Program-made: the position numbers and the translations under genes
Assembly (NCBI GenBank): GCA_030549495.1
Contig: JAUIRK010001049.1
Location: forward strand, 124,001-188,000
From: Nectonema munidae
Taxonomy: Eukaryota; Nematomorpha; Nectonematoida; Nectonematidae
Direction of reading: 5' to 3'
Length of the DNA stretch: 64,000 nt
Notes under the pieces: model-generated
The model's input: only the letters and a program-made list of their open reading frames with translations
What the model was told of the DNA's origin: nothing
The model's database searches: none
Shown: positions 13,501 to 24,258 of the stretch, in pieces
Layout: every line of letters starts with the position of its first letter
Position numbering within the stretch: position 1 is the first letter of the stretch

Positions 13501-15486
13501 AAGAAAGAGATTAAAATGGAAATTTAAAAAGGTGATAAAGCAGAAAACTTTATTTTAATAATGATGATTTGGATTATACTTTTCTCCATTCATGACCTAG
13601 TTTAGATTGAAGAACATGTATCTGTAAAAATTATTTAAATCCAATATTGTAATTGTCTTTACGGCTTCTTTTATAACTTCCTGGATATCATGCGTTGTGT
13701 TGTCGCTAGGCATCGTTTGCCTACATCTACTCTTAATTTTTGAAAAAACATTTTCAATGGGATTCAGCATGTATGAGTAAGGAGAGGTGTTGAAGCTTGG
13801 CACGATTACGGTTTTGCATGAAAAAATCGTTGATTTTTTACTGTTTGTGAATGGCCGCATTGTCCATTGTAAGCCAATGTACGTTTCCATTTTTAGGTAG
13901 TTCTTGTAGAAGCTTCTCCAAAAAGAACAGAAACTTTTCTGCATTTACAGCAGAGTTATACAATTTATAGTGAAGGATTTTGTTACAGTTGATTCCCGAC
14001 AGAAGAGAAGTATTTTTTGATTTTTGTGTTGTAATGACTGTTACAGTGTTTGTGCCTTTTCTGGATTTTTTCTGGCATATGCTCTTGTGAAATGATTGTT
14101 AAACCCAGATTCGTTAATGAAGACATACAAGCCATGGTCTTTTGGGGCGTTACTTGCCATTAATTTTCTTTACAAGTTGATAATGAATAGAATTTGCACT
14201 AGTTTCAAAATCAAATCTTGATTTGAGTTTGTCTTTCATTTCTTGTAGAGTCAGTGTTGAGCAATCTTCTATAGCTTTTTCAATAAACAGCAACTTTTCA
14301 TCGTCAAAAGAGGTTGTTTTGTGTCCTCCATGCTTTCTAACGCCATCGTTTTCTTTGTGCCTGTAAAATTATTGATTTTGCTGTTGAATATTTAAAAACA
14401 GTATATTCGCATCATCTTTAATACTAAAATTATTCTCGATAACGAAACTTTTTCAGGCATTCTGACTGGTTGAAGTTAAAGTTAAAAACAGAAGAGGAAA
14501 AAAGAATGAATTCTTCAATCGCTCAATGGCAAAATGAAGCTTGCAGAATACGCCAGTCCTTTTATACTCTCTGTCAGAGAACCAATACGAGTGCACCTGC
14601 TTTCTTGAATTTTTCATTTTGAAGTATTTTTGTGCTTCTTTTTAAACTTTAAAGTTCATTTATGACTAAATTTTTGCTTCTTTTGAAACGTTTTTGTTCA
14701 GTGTTTATATGAACTGCTTCCACTTTAAGCTGTCTTTTTATTTTTTAACACGTTTTAAGCAAAATGTATGATTTCAGGAACAAAAAAGGATATTATTAAA
14801 AAGGATATAGATACATGTTTTTTAATCTCAACTTGCCATTGAATGGAGTGAAGTACGATCTAAATCATTATTATTTTCTGCTTTATCAATGTTTTTATAA
14901 TTTCATTTTACTTAAAGTGAAAAGGGACGTGGTTAAAGTGAAAACAGTATATATAACTAACTGAAATATTTAAGTTTTTTTATCGAAAAAACATAAATGT
15001 ATTATTTTGGGATTTCATGGGCGGGGGGAGAGTTTCAAAATCAACAAGAACACTGTTTTTAGACTGAAAGCTCTAAATACATTCCTCAAATTTGTTACAA
15101 AGTATAAGATAATTTGATTAGGAAATAGAAAATATGAGAAACGATTTAAGCGTCTCAGGGATTTTAGATGTTAATGTTTTTTCTTTTACTCAAAAATCGC
15201 AGTTGAATTTTTAATAAAAAAACGCCATTTTTTTCTAATTTTGCTTTATTATGTTTGTTAAAAAGATAATCATTTATACGGCAAACTTTTTGGTGTTAAT
15301 TCAGTTCTAATGTTCCTGTTTTTTTTTCAGGTTTTCAGATCTGCAGAACCTGGCTTGATTCACGTTTACCATGACAAGCATTGTGACAAAAAGCTAAACG
15401 AAGAACAGTACAAGATGTGCATAGATACGATGTCCGAGTCATATGCACATGAATCTCAGCTCGCAAAAAAAATGCTAAAATTGTGA
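4553..15486 (+). CDS. CSGALNACT: Chondroitin N-acetylgalactosaminyltransferase, seven exons
   Basis: Golgi enzyme that adds GalNAc from UDP-GalNAc to the glycosaminoglycan linker to start or extend chondroitin. Exons 4553-4896, 5227-5444, 5963-6003, 6908-7248, 9595-9719, 11054-11196 and 15331-15486 have matching phases and sum to 1368 nt (455 aa). Residues about 5-30 are an Arg-preceded hydrophobic type II anchor. The catalytic part shows KIHLILPV, GSFSRG, the DxD-type metal site CDADM (303-305), YYPMVFSRFNP, the GWGVEDVDLYE loop (386-396) and a C-terminal EEQYKMC. The exon 4/5 junction restores RRCRENT, as in vertebrate enzymes. The protein is shorter than human CSGALNACT1 (about 532 aa) because the stem is short. 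It lacks the extra N-terminal beta-3-glycosyltransferase domain of CHSY proteins. The 41-nt exon 3 is the least certain and was chosen by phase. The start ATG opens the anchor segment. Confidence 0.88.
6091..6240 (-). mobile_element. tRNA-derived SINE (family A), copy 2, in CSGALNACT intron 3
   Basis: Reverse complement of the 4184-4345 element. It shows GTACCGTGGAGTGTTTTCATC, then ATATCGAACTATGAG, then a B box in GGGATCGAACCC, and ends at ACTCACACCCC. It lies antisense to the host gene about 90 bp after exon 3. Confidence 0.7.
7249..9594 (+). other. CSGALNACT intron 4
   Basis: GT (GTACTT) to AG (TTTTTTAAG) intron of 2.35 kb. It contains one hAT-type terminus near its 3' end (9082-9117) and otherwise nothing recognisable. 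A GC-richer patch at 8655-8750 follows an acceptor-like TTTCAG but has no matching donor. Homologous proteins are continuous across this junction, so it is not taken as an exon. Confidence 0.55.
9082..9117 (-). repeat. Solitary hAT-like terminal repeat
   Basis: Read on the minus strand this begins CAGTGGCGGATTTAGACAGG, the typical CAGTGGCG start of hAT terminal inverted repeats. No partner end or 8-bp duplication was found within intron 4, so only one terminus is claimed. Confidence 0.35.
9720..11053 (+). other. CSGALNACT intron 5, nothing else recognised
   Basis: Bounded by donor GTAAGC and acceptor TTCTAG. An exon-like patch at about 10044-10100 follows TTTTCACAG. It is rejected because exons 5 and 6 join in phase to give YTGHWVHYGFG, the uninterrupted order seen in the family. 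Confidence 0.5.
11540..12970 (+). mobile_element. Unclassified transposase-like relic in CSGALNACT intron 6
   Basis: Successive open stretches on the plus strand look like one decayed protein: LWRKLNLPICKGKSTVERK, HFDGKTIQNK, then KPGFIGCQHHILGTILKHVL (12367-12426), then SSPNLNYFFV. The CQHH block within a large DNA-transposase-like protein resembles families seen in arthropod and cnidarian genomes, possibly hAT-related. At least five frame breaks or stops separate the parts. No terminal repeats were recognised. Confidence 0.45.
13306..14947 (-). mobile_element. IS630/Tc1-like DNA transposon with both ends, decayed transposase
   Basis: The element is 1642 bp and flanked by TA on both sides. 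The ends are imperfect terminal inverted repeats of about 36 bp (left CTGTTTTTACTTTAAGTGCA, right read inward CTGTTTTCACTTTAACCACG). The minus strand encodes transposase parts in order: FKYSTAKSII, VRKHGGHKTTSFDDEKLLFI, LTLQEMKDKLKSRF, FINESGFNNHF, HWLTMDNAAIHK and YSYMLNPIENVFSKIKSRC (within 13597-13944). The first catalytic Asp is replaced by Asn (FINESGF; family usually FIDESGF). The reading frame is broken in several places, so this copy cannot make transposase. It sits antisense in CSGALNACT intron 6. Confidence 0.82.
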
Positions 15487-15487
15487 G

Positions 15488-15493
15488 AATAAA
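15488..15493 (+). promoter_or_regulatory. Candidate polyadenylation signal of CSGALNACT
   Basis: AATAAA starts two bases after the TGA stop. That is unusually close, so a longer 3' UTR using a later signal is equally possible. Confidence 0.35.
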
Positions 15494-18400
15494 CTTTTAC
15501 CATTTACCCGTGCCACTTTTAGACGTCGTTGTTGTTGAGTGTGGCGGGCGTATACTTTGTAAAGTTCAAAAAAGAAGCGCAATCATTTTTATTTTGAAAA
15601 AATGGAGGACATTCAAAAACGTAAAATTATTTTTCATTCAAATCAAATGCAAGCGCATTTTCGTAGAATGATATTTGCAAAATGAACTGAGAATTTAAAA
15701 GTGTCAAAGACAGGCTTCTTTGTTTTCCGGTAAAATTGTTTTTTTTTCTTCAATTTTCGTGAAAGGCGATATTCTCCGTCTTTTGAAGCTGAATTTTTTT
15801 TCAGTAAATGTGAATGAAATCTTAAGTTTTTCCATAAGATTGGTAGAGCTAACCATATGGAAATCCAAATTAACCTTCAGAAGAAATATCAAAACGTACT
15901 ATCAAAAGAATATTGAGGTGCAAATATAGAAAAAAAACATTTAATAATGAAATTACTGAGTAACATATTTGAGGCAAAATCGAACTTTACACGCACTGAC
16001 TTAATTTTTTTTAGAATATTTCTCAAACCAATAATTTTTACCTCTTGACTAGATTTGATTTTAACAAAAATGGAATAAAAAACTTTCAATATTTTCATTT
16101 TGCTTATACTCTCAAAAATTAATATTTATTTTGTGTCAAGAAGAAAATATATTGATTTCAATCTAGTTTTTAGGTTTTTGAAAATTTTAGCAATTACAAA
16201 TCTATTTTAAAAAATTCAATTTTTTATTTTCCAAAATTATCCAGCCAATCACAAAAAGGAAGATAATCTCGCTTCTTTCCCATTTTAGAAAATGTAGGTG
16301 CTATTTTAAAAACATAAATCCAACTTTTTTTTCATTTAGGTCCAAAAATAACATCCGTGAATTAGAGATACATTCTGACATATACTGACTCATACAAAAC
16401 AACTCCCATAAGCCACACCCTCATTCTTTAATGGAATCAGTCCAAACCCGAATACCTTTTTGAATAAATAATCTCTTGGATAGAACTATTTAAAAAATAA
16501 GATATCATTATATAAGGGAGCTCTAACGAAGGTTTCTCTTCAGAAAAAGAACATTTCAAGAAAAAGTATAGTTTCGCTGGCTTCGCGCACTGCTTCACTA
16601 AGTGCAATTTTTAAGCCAAAGTTGCCAGATTGGAAAATCTGAAGAATGATCACAATGATGGTTGAAAATTTGCAATGATCAGATTTCAATCTTTTTTCAT
16701 CTCTCTATACCAGCATCCAATTCTTGCATAAGATATTTTTGATTTTAAAGGTCAGCTGCTTTATCGCGTTTGACGATTATCTCAATTTGAGTGGTAACAA
16801 AGTGAGTTATACCTCATTTTTATCATTTTAGCACAAAATCGGTGTCTCTCATATTTTGGGTTGAGAAACTTGCTAGTGCATAAAATGACGTCTAAACTTT
16901 TTTTATACTAAATTAAACACAACTTTCTTCAAGCATTTTTTTAACGGAATCATTAGGGCAGTTAAAAAGTGACTCAAAATTTTTTAATTATTAACATTTT
17001 ATATTAAAAATTGACCTAAAATAAAAAAAACATTTTAAAATGAAAACTTTACACAAAAAATAACTATGAAACCCATAATTTTTATAGAAAAAAAAAGTAA
17101 AAAAATAAGAATCTTTTTATTGAAATATAAATTGCTAAAAATTTGTTCGATTTTTAAGGTAAATTGGAAAAATATTTTATTAAAATAACAAGATAACATT
17201 TTTATCAATAAAAGATTTGTGATAAAAAGATAATTGGTTTTATTTTTAAACATAATTCAGTCTTGAATAATTTTTCTTATAAAGTGTAGCGCTTAGGAAG
17301 TTAAATCTTTTGAAGCTGAGGTATTGAAAACGAATCGTCCGCTATATCTTTTTAAATGATCAATTTATTTTACGATGCCGCATTGAGCTTGAAAGAATTA
17401 AAAGAAAAATAAAAATGCCACATCATTAATTTAAAAAGAAGGAATCTTAAAAAATATTTGTATATTTACTTTTTACAGAAAAAATTTACTTTAAGACCTA
17501 TAAAAATAAAAAATATTTTAGTCTTCTCCAACCAATCTCAAAAAGGTTAATTAAAAAATGAACTTTATTGAGATTAAATGCCGTAGTTATCATTCCTTTT
17601 ATCAAGACACATGTTTTCTACTTTTTGAATTAAGGGTGTAACAGAGATGTATATCAGGCTATTTAAGTTAAACAGGTTCCGTAATCTTGGCCCTGAAAAA
17701 AGTAGATGCAAGTCAAAATGGAGAATCTCAGGACAATTACAATTTAGAAATAGCCCGATAGAAATGGTACGTGTCCAAAAGCACACCTAAATTCTTGATT
17801 GTGACGACTACTAGATAGACGCAACAGATCTCCATTGTAAACGATGTGAATGAATAGATGTGTCAAGTAGTGATTTTTGATTAAATGAAAAATATTTATA
17901 GATAGTGCGCTAGTTTAAGTAATATGTTACACAGCTACTAGAGCAGTCACAAGATACGCATTATTTTTGTAGCGAAACAAGTATACATATTTTGTAGTTA
18001 AACCCCACGGTTGATACAAAAATAACACGGGTATTTAATATTTTCGTGGTGAAATTTGGTATCATCCAATCAGTAGTTGAAAGCCTGAATTTGACAAAAG
18101 GTGTCAACTCCATGGGGCATTTTGATGAGAAAGGAACTCTTCTTGGAAAGCATAGGCCGTCGTCGATATAGAGCGGGCTTGACGTAACAAAAGGCATCTT
18201 CAAAAAAAGGATAAAACACTTGGAAATACATCAAAAGGAGAAAAAAGGTGTTAACTAAGTCTTTATTGAAAAAGCGTGTCTGTAGAAGAGATTTTGAAGG
18301 AAATGTAAATTGCAAGAATCTGCCACTGCGAAAAGAAAAGATGCATTCGACTAAGACACAAAAGAAGAGTAGTGCGTATTCCCTGTGCTTTTTTAAACTT

Positions 18401-18900
18401 CGCCGAGCTTTCAAATTCTAAAGTACGAAAAGGAAATAAAGAAGCGCATTGCCACGCAACATTCAACGTGATTTACATGAATTAAATGATGATGATGATG
18501 ATGATAGCAATCACTTTTTCAGCGATTTTTTCAACAAACAAGCGCTCAAGACTAATTCTATCTCTCCTCTGTAACCTATTTTACTCCCCATCAAAATTTA
18601 AGCCCCATTCTTTCATCTCGTCTCCAAATAATTTAGGATGTCTGCCTTAGTACACAAGAAATTTTTTTAACGAATTCGGTAAAGACAAAATGGAATAAAA
18701 TTTAATTTATACATAAAATGCTAACGCTTTTTTTGTGGACCACCGAATTTTTCCATTCGTACTGAGACATTTCATCCGACGAAATACTTAGGTTTAAAAC
18801 TAATTTTTGGATTATTTTGGTTATGTGCATCAAATAGACAGAATTTAATGAAAAACAAAAAATATATATTTTCTATGAATTGATAAATTATTTATTATAA
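15494..18900. other. Intergenic AT-rich stretch, nothing recognised
   Basis: No exon, RNA gene or repeat shared with other parts of the window. A GAT trinucleotide microsatellite lies at about 18487-18506. Overlapping minus-strand open frames at 17961-18466 have no recognisable domain and no splice context. Confidence 0.45.
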
Positions 18901-18914
18901 AAAATATCTTTACA

Positions 18915-18920
18915 TTTATT
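18915..18920 (-). promoter_or_regulatory. Polyadenylation signal of the NDUFB11-like gene
   Basis: AATAAA on the minus strand, about 38 bases after the stop codon. Confidence 0.5.
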
Positions 18921-18957
18921 TAGGTAGATAGATGATAGTGAATGAAAGGCGCCGGAT

Positions 18958-19108
18958 TCAAATGATGACGGGAAAGTCCTTGAGTTCTTCATCGGGAGGA
19001 AGCATCATTTCTTCGGGAGGGCAGTAGTGGGGGTTGACGTAGGGCAAGTTGTTTTGGTCGCGATACGCCATTCTGAAGAGAGCCTCGCGATAATACCACT
19101 GCTTATCT
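18958..19108 (-). CDS. NDUFB11: Terminal exon of an NDUFB11-like complex I subunit
   Basis: The accessory ESSS subunit of mitochondrial NADH:ubiquinone oxidoreductase crosses the inner membrane once and helps build the membrane arm. This exon gives 49 codons and a stop: QWYYREALFRMAYRDQNNLP, then YVNPHYCPPEEMMLPPDEE. They align with the human C-terminus (REAERLVKYREANGLP, FDPSKIQLPEDE). A tail of about eight residues (LKDFPVII) extends past the human end. The exon begins after TGTTTTAG with one base of a split codon, so the gene must continue upstream (rightward). The membrane-segment exon was not found before 31 kb. It may lie beyond the hAT/LINE cluster in a long intron, or this may be an isolated exon. 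The codon use and GC are clearly genic compared with the flanks. Confidence 0.68.
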
Positions 19109-19288
19109 CTAAAACACAATCACCTAAGAAACAAGCCAAGTTTTGGCATGTTAATTCAAATCAATTTCCCTTGAACTAAAAAGCCTACTAGTGCTAGTCA
19201 AAATAGATGTGGTGTTATGTGGGGTTTTTGTCTTCCTGATTTTCTTAGATTTTTTACATTATATTTCAGTGTGATATAAAATATATAT

Positions 19289-19400
19289 CAGAGGCGCACA
19301 TCCTCAAAATTTTTGGGGGGCGAACTTTTTATAATTTTCAAAATTTAATATAGAAGAATTTTTGTCCAATGAACACACCACCATTATTACCCGACACTAT
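19289..19400 (+). mobile_element. Terminal fragment of the 36-kb hAT family
   Basis: CAGAGGCGCACATCCTCAAA and the following GGGGGGCGAAC match the start of the element at 36013 (CAGGGGCACACATCCTCAAA). Similarity fades after about 100 bp. No 8-bp duplication is visible. Confidence 0.55.
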
Positions 19401-19496
19401 ATTTGAACTGTAAGCTCTCAATCCCACGATAACTGGACTACTTTTATCAAATAAAATTACCTTGTTTGCAATTCTGATTGCACCAACCTTCAAGCT

Positions 19497-21190
19497 CAGT
19501 GGTTTTCAAACTCGAGTCTAGGGTGCCCGTGAAGAAGTTCCATGGGAATCGAAAAGGGGACGATTGAATCGTTTTGCGCAAAATATTGTATAGATATTGG
19601 GTCATTTGTCATTTTTGCCAATAAGTCACATTTAAAAATAATAAATAAGTTAGTGCCTTTTTCTTAATGGCCTAAAAAATGAAATATTACGATCCATACT
19701 TAAAATTTCGTTTTGCTACATTAAAGTGTGGGGGAGAGGAGCATAAGTGTCTTTTGTGTTCTAAAATGTCATAGCATCCACAATTCTAAAGCCCGTCAAG
19801 TGAAACTTGCACTGAAAGTGAAGCATTTGAGTTCAGTAAACAATTGACTATTTTAACTGAACGATTGCACAAATCCTGATTTGATAAAATAGGAATGTTT
19901 AAGCGAACTTTTATGTGTAGTTTGAAGGGCTTCTATAAATTTTCAAAAAAACTTTTGTTGTCAAAAAGTGTCTAAATATAGGAGAACAGTTGATATTGCC
20001 TTGCTGCAAAGATATCATGTTGAATGTGAAAGAAGTTCTGAACAGTTGAAGCATATCTTCTTGTCAAAAATACCGTTAGAAGGCTGAGAGGAGAGATGTC
20101 TGATGACATATCAGAGGTGGTTTTAATGATTTGAATTCGATTTTCAACTTTTTTTGCAATTCAACGCGATGAAAGGATGGATGCTGCAAACTTAGTTCAG
20201 ACTTGGGTGTACTTACAATATCTATATGAGAAGCACCCGACAGAATTTTATTGTTTTACAAAACTCTTATCATTAGAACCATTGGAAGAGAACATTTTAA
20301 TAAGGTAGATAATTTTTTACAGTACATGTTATTAAGACAGAACTTCTATGTAGAGTGTTTACTGAGCGTGCTCCGGCAATTTCTTGCTGTTCTAGTTTTT
20401 AGAGTCTGATTAAGAAAAATCTCTAGATGTAATTGCTACCCAGTGCGCTATTCATCGCCAAACATTCACAATCAAAAACATACGTAATGGGTTGAAAAAT
20501 GTTCTCAACGAAGTCATTAAAACAGCGAATCTAATAAAAGCATAATGTTTGTTTTCAGAATTATGCAAAGAAAATGATTCTAAATTTGAAAAACTCTTGC
20601 TGCACTCAAAAGTGAGATGGCTTTCCAAAGGAAAAGTATCGAAGCGATATTATGAAAAGAAATTTAGCAATTTCTGCAAAGCAAACCAGACATGCATGTA
20701 AATTTTCCGGTGTTCATTTTCGTCTATTTCCATAAATTCCCTTAACCTTGTGCTGCAAAGAAAAGAGATTACAGTACCTCATTGTCATAAAAAATTGTCA
20801 GGTTTTGAAATGAAGCTGGAATTACCCCGTTCTTAGACAAGAATTTTTTAAACACCCTATAGCATATCTTAGTCAAGAAATTTCTTTTTATTTTCCTAAT
20901 CTACAAACATTTGAAAAATATTATAAATTTATCAAAAACCCGTTTATAATCTCGAAAGACTTCTTAATTAAGGAACAGTTTATTGATTTGGCTAATGATT
21001 GAGGAGGTGCAAAACATGTTTTTCTGAAATATCTCATAGCGATTTTTCGATTGAAATGGGAGAGTCCTATGCTTGCAAAGATTGTTCTGATTTGATTTGC
21101 CACTGCATATGAGTGTGAGCAAGCGCTTTCCATGCTACTTGACATTGAAACAAAATCCCGAAACAGATTGGAAGTGAAAAATGACTTTTT
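19497..21190 (+). mobile_element. hAT transposon relic (ZBED/Charlie-like)
   Basis: It begins with a hAT-style end, CAGTGGTTTTCAAACTCGAG. Decayed coding pieces follow in family order: a CxxC BED-like block at about 19730, LPCCKDIMLNVKEVL at about 20000, CAIHRQTFTIKNIRNGLKNV then LLLHSKVRWLSKGKV (20440-20640), and the C-terminal dimerisation block FATAYECEQALSMLL ... SRNRLEV (21095-21175). Multiple frame breaks make it non-functional. The right terminus is missing and the coding similarity stops at about 21190. Confidence 0.72.
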
Positions 21191-21445
21191 TTGAGTTCAC
21201 TTTACCCCCTATCATCACTATAGAGAGGTAAAGTGAACTAATGGAAAAAAATATATAATTCACTTTGCCCCAGATAGGGAGTAAAGTGAACTCTTAAAAA
21301 AAATTTATTCACCCCTTTGAAAAATATAGAGAGTAATTAAAAGTAAACAAAGCTATAGTCAACATGTCAAATGTTATACTATTCAAGTTTTAATTTTTAA
21401 AAGATATTTAGAAAAAACCTTTAAAATGGTTCACTTTACCCTATT
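21191..21445. repeat. Cluster of GTTCACTTTACC motifs, direct and inverted
   Basis: AGTTCACTTTACCCC at 21195 pairs with GGTAAAGTGAACT at 21226. A further GTAAAGTGAACTC lies at about 21281 and GTTCACTTTACCCTATT at about 21429. The arrangement looks like overlapping ends of small inverted-repeat elements. The family is unknown. Confidence 0.4.
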
Positions 21446-22626
21446 AGGTATACTTATATCTATTTTTAAATGTTACTCTGTTCATGGTATCGCTGAATAT
21501 ATACCATGCAGAATATTGAAAAAATCTCTCATAAAATTAAAAAAAATTACACCTCACGAAACTGCAAAAAATTCTAAATACAGCTATGATTCCAACAAGG
21601 TTAATATCGAATTGTAATGGTCTACATCAAAAACTATTTAAGACGGATTAATACAGGAATTTTGGTGACAAGCAGGGCTCTGCACAGACCATAAGATCTT
21701 CAATTTGATTTGAAGCTTTCACGATCTGTTTCAGAATCAGTCAAAGCATTCCAAAGAATGGAATTTCTCGAGGCGCGACGTGAAAAAGCCTACAAGTATC
21801 AAGGATACTACCCCCATTAATAAAAGAACTTACTCTTTGCGAGGATAATACCATATAACTAAAAAAGATAACACGATAAGCAAAGAAGCATTCAACCAAT
21901 TAAATCTAGACGCCCATGTATCCAAAAATTGATTATTCTTGTAAAAACCAACACTAACCCAGTTCTATGAATTAAAAAATTGTTATAACAGAGTTTTAAA
22001 AGGTTAAAGATTAAAATTTTACAGGATCATTTGCAACAGGCTTATACCTCATTGTAAATCTATCAATTTTTTCATCATCCAGTTCCGTTGTTACATAATT
22101 TTTTAACCACTTGTAATCTTCTCTATCTTTTTTGCTATAGCCTAGATTCCTATATGATTTGTGAAAGAATTTTTTGTTAATGACATTAAGTTTAACTTTG
22201 TTAATAAAATTATTTGATAATTGAGTGTTCATTTTAAAACTAAAAAAAAATAAATTGTTAAAAAATAAATGAAAATAAAATTTTAAGTTAAAAATAAATA
22301 TTTCCTGAGAATACTGAGAAAAATTTTTTGATAATTTAGATGTAGTTGTCAACTTACGACTACTCGTGTTTACGACTACCTGCTGTGACTAATGCAATAT
22401 ATACAATATTATTTCTTCATGTCTGATTATCTTCCATTTTAGAATTAATTATGTATCTAACTAATTAATATATAAGCACTTGTATATATTATGTATAACT
22501 AATTATAATGTATAAGCACTTGTAAAAATATAATTAAAAAACTTCTTTTAAATAAATATAGTTTAACTTGTCATTCTATTAATTGCTTTGTGTGTAACAA
22601 CCACCAATAGTTATTTAACAATATAG

Positions 22627-24258
22627 AAAGAAAGAAAGAAAGAAAGATTTATTTACTATTCACTTTTACATAGGAAAAAAAAAATATATATATATATAAT
22701 CATAAATAAAATGACTATAACAGTTTAATATATAATTGAAGAGTTGTTAAAAAAAACATAAGTAAAATCGAATATATATAGATGGATATGCATGTAACAC
22801 AAGAATAAAATCATCACAATAAAATGCAAGTGAAAAGAAAGTGTTTCAAAAGGTTAAAAAGCTAACCCACTTCTAGAAACACTATACACATAAACAAACT
22901 TCAAAATCAAAAGAAGTATCTTAAGAAGTAAATGTTAACAAACAAATAAAATATCTAAATGAATTGTGAACAAAAAGAAAAAGTGATAATGTACACATAT
23001 ATACAAAAAAACTAGTACAACTCTAAACTAAATGATTAACTTTAATCACTTTAACAAATTAAATGAGAATTCAGATTAAAGTGCGAAAAATAATAAAATC
23101 AGGGAATATAACTTTCTAAAGCGTCATTCTTTAATTTTTTTTTTTAATTTGAAAAAGTATTATACGTTTGGAAAGTATCAATATTATGGTTCCAACAGTG
23201 TGTTAATTTCCAAACTATAGACTGTTTGGAGTTTTTAAATCTATAGGAAGGTAAACTCATATTCAACGATGTTCTAAGATTACCTTTTTCTAGTTCAAAA
23301 TTAAAATTAATTGCATAAAGTTAAAGGGAACATACCCAGTCATCATTTTAAAACAAAAAAGCGATAGTTTTAACTCATATATATCTTCAACTTTAAGTAA
23401 ACCAAAATTTGAAAAGACACTGTCAGTATTAGATATATTTTGCTTATTAAATATTAGTCTGATCACTTTCTTTTGAAGAAAAAAAACATTGTATAGATTA
23501 GAGTGTCCCCAATTTAAAAGATTGTAAAAAATATGAGGAAGAAAATATGATTTATAAAGATGTATTAAAGTATTTCTATTTAATTTGTTCTTTAATAATC
23601 GGAAAATACCTACTAGTGAAGCTAACTTTGAACAAAGGAAATTTTTGTGCTATTTCCATCTTAAATTACTATCTATAAATAATCCAAGCAATTTAAATTC
23701 ATGTACAAAATCGAAACCAAAAACAGATAATAATTTATTCCTACAAACAAATTTATTAGAGAAAATCATTCCTTTAGACTTGGATTTGTTGACCGACAAT
23801 GCGTTCATAGAAAACCACATATTTACCTTATTTAGGTTATCTATAACGGCAGAATAATTAGCATCAAATGAAATTTTGTTGGATGAAATTAATAAAGTCA
23901 CGTCATCAGCATATAAATAGAAATCAATATTACTATAGGAAGTATAAACATTATTAATGAATATTTTGAAAAGAAGTGGGCCCATCACAGACCCTTGTGG
24001 AACTCCACAATTCAAAACAACAAAATTGGATGAGCAATTCTTGACTGATACAAACTGTTTCCGGTTTATCAGATATTCTTTCACAAGCTTCAATGCCAAG
24101 CTATCAAACCCATATGGTTTCAATTTTGATAATAATAAGCTATGCCTTATAGAATCAAACGCTTTAGTCAGATCCAAAAATATAGCAATTGTATCCGACT
24201 TATTTTCCAAATTTTCTATAATTTTATTAATTAACAATGATATATTAACAGCCACTCA
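22627..24258 (-). mobile_element. 5'-truncated LINE (Jockey/CR1-like reverse transcriptase)
   Basis: On the minus strand 23650-24255 is an intact 200-codon reverse transcriptase core. It has IFLDLTKAFDSIRHSLLLSK, GVPQGSVMGPLLF, the catalytic YADD in DFYLYADDVTLL, then MNALSVNKSKSKGMIF. Downstream frames continue with the thumb/C-terminal block (LIHLYKSYFLPHIFYNLLNW) with breaks. The 3' end reads AATAAATC followed by a CTTT microsatellite (plus strand AAAG repeats, 22627-22647), a tail style used by several LINE clades. Similarity starts abruptly at about 24258, as expected of 5' truncation. Confidence 0.82.

Noticed and set aside
22011-22352. 113-codon minus-strand frame containing KKDREDYKWLKNYVTTELDD
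   Set aside because: The second half looks somewhat protein-like. There is no recognisable domain, splice site, polyadenylation signal or homologue known to me, so it is not called.
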